64,000 nt of DNA from an uncultured Oscillospiraceae bacterium (GTDB taxonomy: Bacteria; Bacillota; Clostridia; Oscillospirales; Oscillospiraceae), in contig CAJTUE010000002.1 of assembly GCA_910579775.1 (NCBI GenBank), positions 306,323 through 370,322 of the forward strand. Direction: 5' to 3'. This document shows positions 60,601 to 64,000 of the stretch, piece by piece (within the stretch, counting starts at the first letter, position 1; each line of letters opens with the position of its first letter). Below the pieces are notes generated by a model that searched no databases, was not told where the DNA came from, and saw only the letters and a program-made list of their open reading frames with translations. A program made the position numbers and the translations under genes.

Positions 60601-63600
60601 AAGGCGAAGGCAGAGGATGTCATCGTAAAGAAGGGCGGCACGGACATCGGCGCCGCGCCCATCGTGATCTGGACCAATGAGGGTGACGCCAACTATCCCC
60701 ACAGCGTGGACCTGACCGCGGAGGTCTCCCCCGCCGACGCGGACAACACCACTCTGAACTGGAACCGGGCGCAGATCGAGGGCCTGGTGACTCTGACCCG
60801 CACGGATGACACCCACGGCCACAGCGCCACCATCACCGCCAAGGCCGACCGGGCCAAAACAGGCAGCGTGACCGTGATTGTGTCCTCCGCCGCTGACGCC
60901 ACCGTGAAAAAGCAGTTCACGGTGCAGATCAAGACCCATGTGACCAACAAGCCCTCCATCAGCGGCACGGCCAAGGTGGGCGAGACCCTCACCGCCCAGA
61001 TCTCCAATATCCAGATGGTCGACAGCGCCAAGAACGCGTTGAAATATCAGTGGTTCCGGGCAGATGACGCCGGCGGCGCCAATGAGGCCGCCGTAAACGA
61101 CGCCAACACCGCTCCCGACGCCGCCAACACCGAATACATCCTGACGGCGGCAGACTACGGCAAGTATATCTTCGTGAAGATCACCTCGGACGACACCTAT
61201 TATGACTGCCAGGGTGTCTCCTCCGCGGCGTCTGCCCAGGTCGCCGAGAAGGACGGCCCCGCCGCCCCCACCGGGCTGACCGGCGTGGCCTGCGCCACCG
61301 CCGCCAACAACGACGGCAAGATCACCGGCCTGGAAAGCGGCAAGACCTATGAGCTTCGTAAGGAGGCCGAGACGGAGGACGTCTGGGAGGCGGTGACCTC
61401 GAAGGTTGCCGACTCCACCGGTGCGCTCACCGGTCTGACCAAGGGCGACTATCAGGTGCGCATCCCCGCCGATGACGCCAACAAGGTCGCCGAGGGCGCA
61501 TGGTCTACCACCATTACCGTAGGTGGCTTCCAGGAGGCCCTCTATTCCGTCGCCATTGACCCCGATATCACCGGCGGCACCGTCACCGCCAATCACAGCG
61601 CGGTGGCAGGCGGCACCCAGGTGACCATTACCGTCACCCCCGACGCCTCCCATGGTTATGAGCTGACCCCGGACAGCCTGACTGTCACCGCCGCCGACGG
61701 CGGTAACGTCCAGGTGACCGACAACAAATTTACCATGCCCGAGAAGAACGTAACCATCACTGCCGCGTTCCGCCTGAAGAAGGTCACCATCAGCCACACC
61801 TTCGGCAACATGAAGTGTAGCTTGGCCGACCAGGCCGCTAACAGCCACGAGGTGGACTGGGGCACGGTGACTACCACCACCCTCACCCCCAATGACGGCT
61901 ACAAGGTACCCTCCACTATTACGGTGAAGAAGACCGGCGAGGCGGACGCGCTGGGCAATGACTTCTATACTTACCGTTATGAAACGGACCGCGCCAGCGC
62001 CACCATTACCTTTACCAAGGGCGTTACGGAAAACATCACCATCACCGGAGACGCGGAACTGAAGACCTATACCATCCATCACAATTTGACCCATCTGACC
62101 GCCATTCCCGACCGCACTGTCAACCACGGCGAGAATTACAACGGGCAGCTGAGAGTCGTCAGCGGCTATGCCCTCCCCGAGACCATCACGGTAAAGAAGG
62201 GCAGCGACACGCTCCAGTCCGGTGAGAACACCTACTCCTACAACAAGACCGACGGGTCCTTCACCATTCAGAACGTCACCTCCGACATGGTGGTGGAGGC
62301 CACCGGCGAGAAGATCCTTACTCCCCTGACCGGCGTGACCATCACCATCGGCCACACCGACGCCTCCACCACCGAGCAGAACATCCCCCACGTGGGCGAC
62401 ACCCTGACCGCCAACGTGACCGCTCAGGGCACTGTCGGCGGCGCTATCACCGCCACCTATGAATGGTTCCATGACAGCACCGACGGCGCCCCCATCGCCT
62501 CCGGCCAGGGCCCGACCTACACCCTGAAGGCGTCCGATCTGACCCACACGATTCTGGTCCGGGTCACCGGCACAGGCGACTTTACGGGCGTCAAGACCTC
62601 CGACGCCACCCAGGCCGTGCAGGAAAAGCGCGTTGCTGTGACTGGCGTCAGCGTCTCCCCTGCCACCGCCACCCTCGTCGTCGGCGAGGTCCTGACGCTG
62701 ACCGCCACTGTCTCCCCCGAGGACGCCGCCAACCAGAAGGTGACCTGGAGCTCTCATAACGCTACCATCGCCTCTGTGGATCCCGCCACCGGCTTGGTCA
62801 CCGCCGTTTCCCCGGGGACTGTCACCATCGTTGCCACCTCTGAGGACGGCAACAAGACCGCCACCTGCTCCCTCACGGTGCGTGAGCCCGCCCCCGACGA
62901 GATCGTCGCCAACGCCACCGAGGTAAATGTCCCCTACGACGGGCAGTATCACCATATTACCGTGACTGTGGTCACCCCTGCCACCGGCGCTGTTGTCACC
63001 TATGCTGAAACCCTGAACGGCGTGTACACCGCCATCAACCCCTCCTTTGCTGAGATCGGCGAGTACACTGTCTACTACAAGATCACGGCGGACGGTTACA
63101 CCACCAAGACCGGTAGCGCCACGGTGGTCATAAGCGTGAACACGAAGATCCTGACCGCTACCATCGACGCCGCCAACGCCGCAACGACCGGCGTTCAGAT
63201 CATTGACGGCAAAACCCCCGATCAGGTGTCCAACGGCACCAGATTTGTGACCACCGACGAAATGAAGACGCTCACCGACGCCATCGACGACGCGCGCGCC
63301 GCGCTGGAGACCAAAGACCAAACTGCTGTAGACGCGGCTGTGGAAACACTGGAGCAGGCAGTGGAGGACTTTAGAGCCGCCATCAAGACGGGCACCAAGG
63401 GCAATTCCAGCAGCGGAAGCAGCAGCTCTCGCCCCTCCACCAGCACTAACACCGAGACTCGCGAGGACGGCTCTAAGGTAACTACCATCACTAAGCCGGA
63501 CGGCTCCAAGACAGTGACCGTAGAGCAGCCCGACGGAATCAAGTCTGAGACTGTCACCACCAAGGATGGGGATGTGACCATCACCGTCACCGACAAGAAC

Positions 63601-64000
63601 GGTGAAGAGTTGGTCAAGGCGGAAATTCCCGCCACCATCCCCGAGCCTGAGACCAAGTTCGAGGACCTGGATACCACCCCATGGGCGGAAGAAGCCATTA
63701 ACAAGGTGGCCGGGCTGGAGCTGGTCAACGGCACTGGTGAGAACAAGTACAGTCCCATCGCCCCCATGACCCGCGGTTCCCTCGCTACCGTCCTTCACCG
63801 CCTGTCTCAGGGCAAGACGGACTATGAGAGCACCTTCAAAGACGTTGCTCAAGGCAGGTACTACACCGAAGGTGTAGCCTGGGCTGCTAAGGCAGGCGTT
63901 GTGAAGGGCATAACTGACGAGATATTTGCCCCTGAACAGACCATCACCCGGGAACAGCTGGCGGTGATGATGGCCCGGTACGCCAAGCTGGTGGGCCTGA
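54670..64000 (+). CDS. Giant SLH-anchored GH89 alpha-N-acetylglucosaminidase (3' end outside window)
   Basis: At least 3110 residues, open to the window end. In order: signal peptide (residues 1-30); several F5/8C-like (CBM32-type) modules (about 45-757); a GH89 region (about 768-1515) with the catalytic motifs ATDPFHEGG (acid/base E1067) and GMSPEGAQENP (nucleophile E1199), plus TPWVWCMLNNFGG; another F5/8C module (about 1518-1677); a long array of Ig-like and InlB/bacterial-repeat-like domains, including three related YQWYR/YQWFR/YEWFH-type modules; a BIG2 domain (about 2656-2740); a FIVAR-like helical segment; a Ser-rich and TxxDG-repeat linker; and SLH modules from about residue 3000. GH89 cleaves terminal alpha-linked GlcNAc, e.g. 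on gastric-type mucin or heparan. SLH modules anchor it to the wall. It has its own promoter. Confidence 0.93.
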   Translation, partial: MNKKRFLSALLTLVMLVGMLPTGALAARIDDGAVPMEAPSDETDRLAVPVWEDADEPAQAELAEVDTSGLVNIASQCELVSSSTGSAYQISNICDGNRSTLWGANRGFPGHVVFNLPAGVGKVKHVILFFEQGHSSWGMDVTLFSGDNQIDKQTVTSFDDTYVYTFSEAQTVSSLKVLLENPTSSGAAAAFWPAIAEAEIWAEPLDLSTLTNIAKGMSPTLPNNNRVTDNSGNLKANLTDDSNDTEFEMYGAAVPPGAAGVDGACFMEFDFGENRKIGGFEFVVSTALAASYTYKYNIYGRANGVTQWTEYVKDVPVSHAAGQNAKQHPFASLTDLRYVRVVLHSGNQWGAVSEFRIFGEAKPDIPEPDDPVYGGLKDLAPLSTITVPSYENNNKRPENMVDGNLSTQWNTSGASWPCEVMFALPGNAKVKRVEINFENHSNRSMRVTLNSAFNSVTSDMSTILGPTQHTMSETLVFADDSDEGTLMSHLQIVLDNPLTNGAAGAFWPNIAEVKIWAIDEAVDLNKYADITSYAGESTTGSDYKEWDFKSNQQIAGFKVTLPDGVTGVLKGRLKRDKTYTTYIQTLKNGDNILDYITGMSAVRVELSDPSQLTGFQIWGTYTEPQPPDPNNLSFDKPTHTNFNDTGSYLAVDGNTGSGWQADMYPAYLDIDLEENYHLSEITVHTPTSGYTQYTVYTSMDGRDFELVADRSKNHDVGTTEGDTFTLNKEARIVRVYLEYYSASNRPTLNEVTVKGTATNTPVQTAPAVTVEAFENTSYADPITEQDTIDAVKGIITRQVGAAYVDWFTFALADGPNGYDYFTLSDESGKIKVTGNNGVSLATGVNHYLKYFCNVHISQVGNQVNMPAQIVPVGGTIHKETKYPVRYAYNYCTHSYTMSFWNEPEWQNELDWQALNGVNVVLDITGQEEVWREFLMSVGYTHQEAKDFLAGPGYYAWAYMANLTGFGGPIHDSFLTERVELARKNQRFMRVLGMEPVLQAFSGMVPVDLSAHDPSAAIITQGNWCSFRRPDMLKTDTATYDEYARKFYAAQKRVFGDVKYYATDPFHEGGNTGGMSPTTVASALLDSLLEFDSDAVWIIQSWQGNPSTELLTGLRTPTDRRSHALVLDLWAEHSPHNNGYGELLEGNSRKEFSNTPWVWCMLNNFGGRMGLHGHLDALQKNIPADANASKHMAGIGMSPEGAQENPVLYDFLFETIWVDNASENLPVIDLNEWLANYVRRRYGAESENAYQSMRMMADTVYMSSMNMAGQGSPESVINGRPTLAGGKASTWGNGSIGYSAIKLENALKLLLTDYDTLSASDAYLYDVADVLKQQLSNYAITAHQTMAAAYRSGDLDTFTEASDNFLALIDEVEKVLATRSEFTLGKWTGGAEYMARNADDFTKRLYLRNAKALVTTWGSIQQCNGGGLKDYSNRQWAGLTNDFYKVRWTKWIDAAKAKIGTTTDDPTLNGADWFAWEWEYARDQKSYSSTPSGEGLKALAEEVLANYSVLDSLGGKDLDPTRMTVKTGSEHTSTEPDAAVNAVDRDTSSIWHTDWNNGTVTGNKGYWWLAFDLGETYAVDGLRYLPRQSNNAGRITGYEIYVSTDDAAWNALADDTAWTASDAWTEVADSVDSGSWANDLAWKEATFTSTRAKYVVFKVTGSTANGYCSAAEVRITGASLFPVTAETVANGSIAIQQLVDDSPVVLEGSKAIAGDTLRVTGTSEGNYALTDVTVARTGGAQEGDEKITVTPTEAENGLYAYTFTMPAYPVTVTGAFKTKAGTPTVTAEGNIFRVGKTLTAAIGENETVTYQWYRHEADANDVPIPGATNSTYTLLPADSGKTVTVKVTGTDNYAGWAESAPTVAIKDAAKPADSVTFTRGEGGITMWLNDASKNTDQPVAEVGNTTTVTATANGAPTEPLTVSWAIKAGSADDVITFTDANSLQLPITAAKVGSTILVCSVTAADTNAPVTGEIAITVKAKAEDVIVKKGGTDIGAAPIVIWTNEGDANYPHSVDLTAEVSPADADNTTLNWNRAQIEGLVTLTRTDDTHGHSATITAKADRAKTGSVTVIVSSAADATVKKQFTVQIKTHVTNKPSISGTAKVGETLTAQISNIQMVDSAKNALKYQWFRADDAGGANEAAVNDANTAPDAANTEYILTAADYGKYIFVKITSDDTYYDCQGVSSAASAQVAEKDGPAAPTGLTGVACATAANNDGKITGLESGKTYELRKEAETEDVWEAVTSKVADSTGALTGLTKGDYQVRIPADDANKVAEGAWSTTITVGGFQEALYSVAIDPDITGGTVTANHSAVAGGTQVTITVTPDASHGYELTPDSLTVTAADGGNVQVTDNKFTMPEKNVTITAAFRLKKVTISHTFGNMKCSLADQAANSHEVDWGTVTTTTLTPNDGYKVPSTITVKKTGEADALGNDFYTYRYETDRASATITFTKGVTENITITGDAELKTYTIHHNLTHLTAIPDRTVNHGENYNGQLRVVSGYALPETITVKKGSDTLQSGENTYSYNKTDGSFTIQNVTSDMVVEATGEKILTPLTGVTITIGHTDASTTEQNIPHVGDTLTANVTAQGTVGGAITATYEWFHDSTDGAPIASGQGPTYTLKASDLTHTILVRVTGTGDFTGVKTSDATQAVQEKRVAVTGVSVSPATATLVVGEVLTLTATVSPEDAANQKVTWSSHNATIASVDPATGLVTAVSPGTVTIVATSEDGNKTATCSLTVREPAPDEIVANATEVNVPYDGQYHHITVTVVTPATGAVVTYAETLNGVYTAINPSFAEIGEYTVYYKITADGYTTKTGSATVVISVNTKILTATIDAANAATTGVQIIDGKTPDQVSNGTRFVTTDEMKTLTDAIDDARAALETKDQTAVDAAVETLEQAVEDFRAAIKTGTKGNSSSGSSSSRPSTSTNTETREDGSKVTTITKPDGSKTVTVEQPDGIKSETVTTKDGDVTITVTDKNGEELVKAEIPATIPEPETKFEDLDTTPWAEEAINKVAGLELVNGTGENKYSPIAPMTRGSLATVLHRLSQGKTDYESTFKDVAQGRYYTEGVAWAAKAGVVKGITDEIFAPEQTITREQLAVMMARYAKLVGL

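Noticed and set aside
59419..63852. 1477-codon open frame on the minus strand
   Set aside because: It lies opposite the GH89/SLH gene, which has a signal peptide, clear domains, promoter and ribosome-binding site. The antisense product is a Gly/Val/Asp-rich composition typical of the reverse of GC-rich repeat coding sequence, without a recognisable domain.
1..64000. tRNA, rRNA, CRISPR array, prophage or attachment sites
   Set aside because: I looked for cloverleaf-like segments, regularly spaced direct repeats, and integrase or phage genes and saw none. Short tRNAs could still escape reading by eye.

Overview
The window reads as chromosome of a GC-rich, endospore-forming, anaerobic Firmicute. 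The best guess is the Oscillospiraceae (Flavonifractor / Lawsonibacter / Pseudoflavonifractor-like); this is inferred from high-GC clostridial-type genes, a WalK/Yyc cluster, CotF-like spore coat proteins, a group-B type [FeFe] hydrogenase and S-layer-homology (SLH) surface proteins. No rRNA, tRNA, prophage, complete insertion sequence or CRISPR array was seen. Almost all of it is dense housekeeping coding sequence. Most long antisense open frames are shadows of real genes.

Left part (1-31.3 kb, mostly + strand). The window opens in the 3' part of walK, followed by yycH- and yycI-like regulators, murA, yycJ (walJ) and rlmH. Then come an alpha-phosphoglucomutase and a DUF815-type ATPase. A minus-strand block (9-14.2 kb) holds the [FeFe] hydrogenase, a zinc/cadmium-type P-ATPase, a free-standing HMA metallochaperone, an ArsR/SmtB zinc sensor with a near-consensus promoter and operator, and a small SLH protein. 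After two CotF-like coat genes come uppP, ftsK/spoIIIE, ddl and murF, which serve envelope synthesis and chromosome partition. They are followed by an ABC-F protein, a YdcF-like protein, prfA, a Sua5-type t6A enzyme, an HD protein, coaE, an M18 aminopeptidase and lysA.

Right part (31.4-54.4 kb, mostly - strand). ThiT lies behind a TPP riboswitch. rluD-family, lspA and ileS genes follow. The ileS T-box leader is separated from ileS by a frameshifted REP-associated tyrosine transposase (RAYT) gene. A short + strand island encodes an ECF sigma factor and a membrane partner. The long minus-strand series then holds MATE, divIVA, sepF, yggS, an HlyD-like protein, hfq, miaA, a rhomboid protease, cysS, a VOC protein, cysE, a U32 peptidase-family protein and mltG. 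A divergent 52-residue, cysteine-rich protein has a promoter that fits sigma-K. A compact operon (tagA/wecG-like, tmk-like, DJ-1/PfpI) completes this part.

The end (54.67 kb to beyond the window) is one very large secreted gene: an SLH-anchored GH89 alpha-N-acetylglucosaminidase with several carbohydrate-binding-like and Ig-like modules. It suggests use of mucin or other host glycans at the cell surface.

The most interesting non-genic observations are five copies of a 25-bp palindromic REP-like element, two of them translated inside the RAYT gene; the T-box / RAYT / ileS arrangement; two places where a terminator hairpin carries the -35 box of the next promoter; and the sigma-K-like promoter of the cysteine-rich mini-protein.
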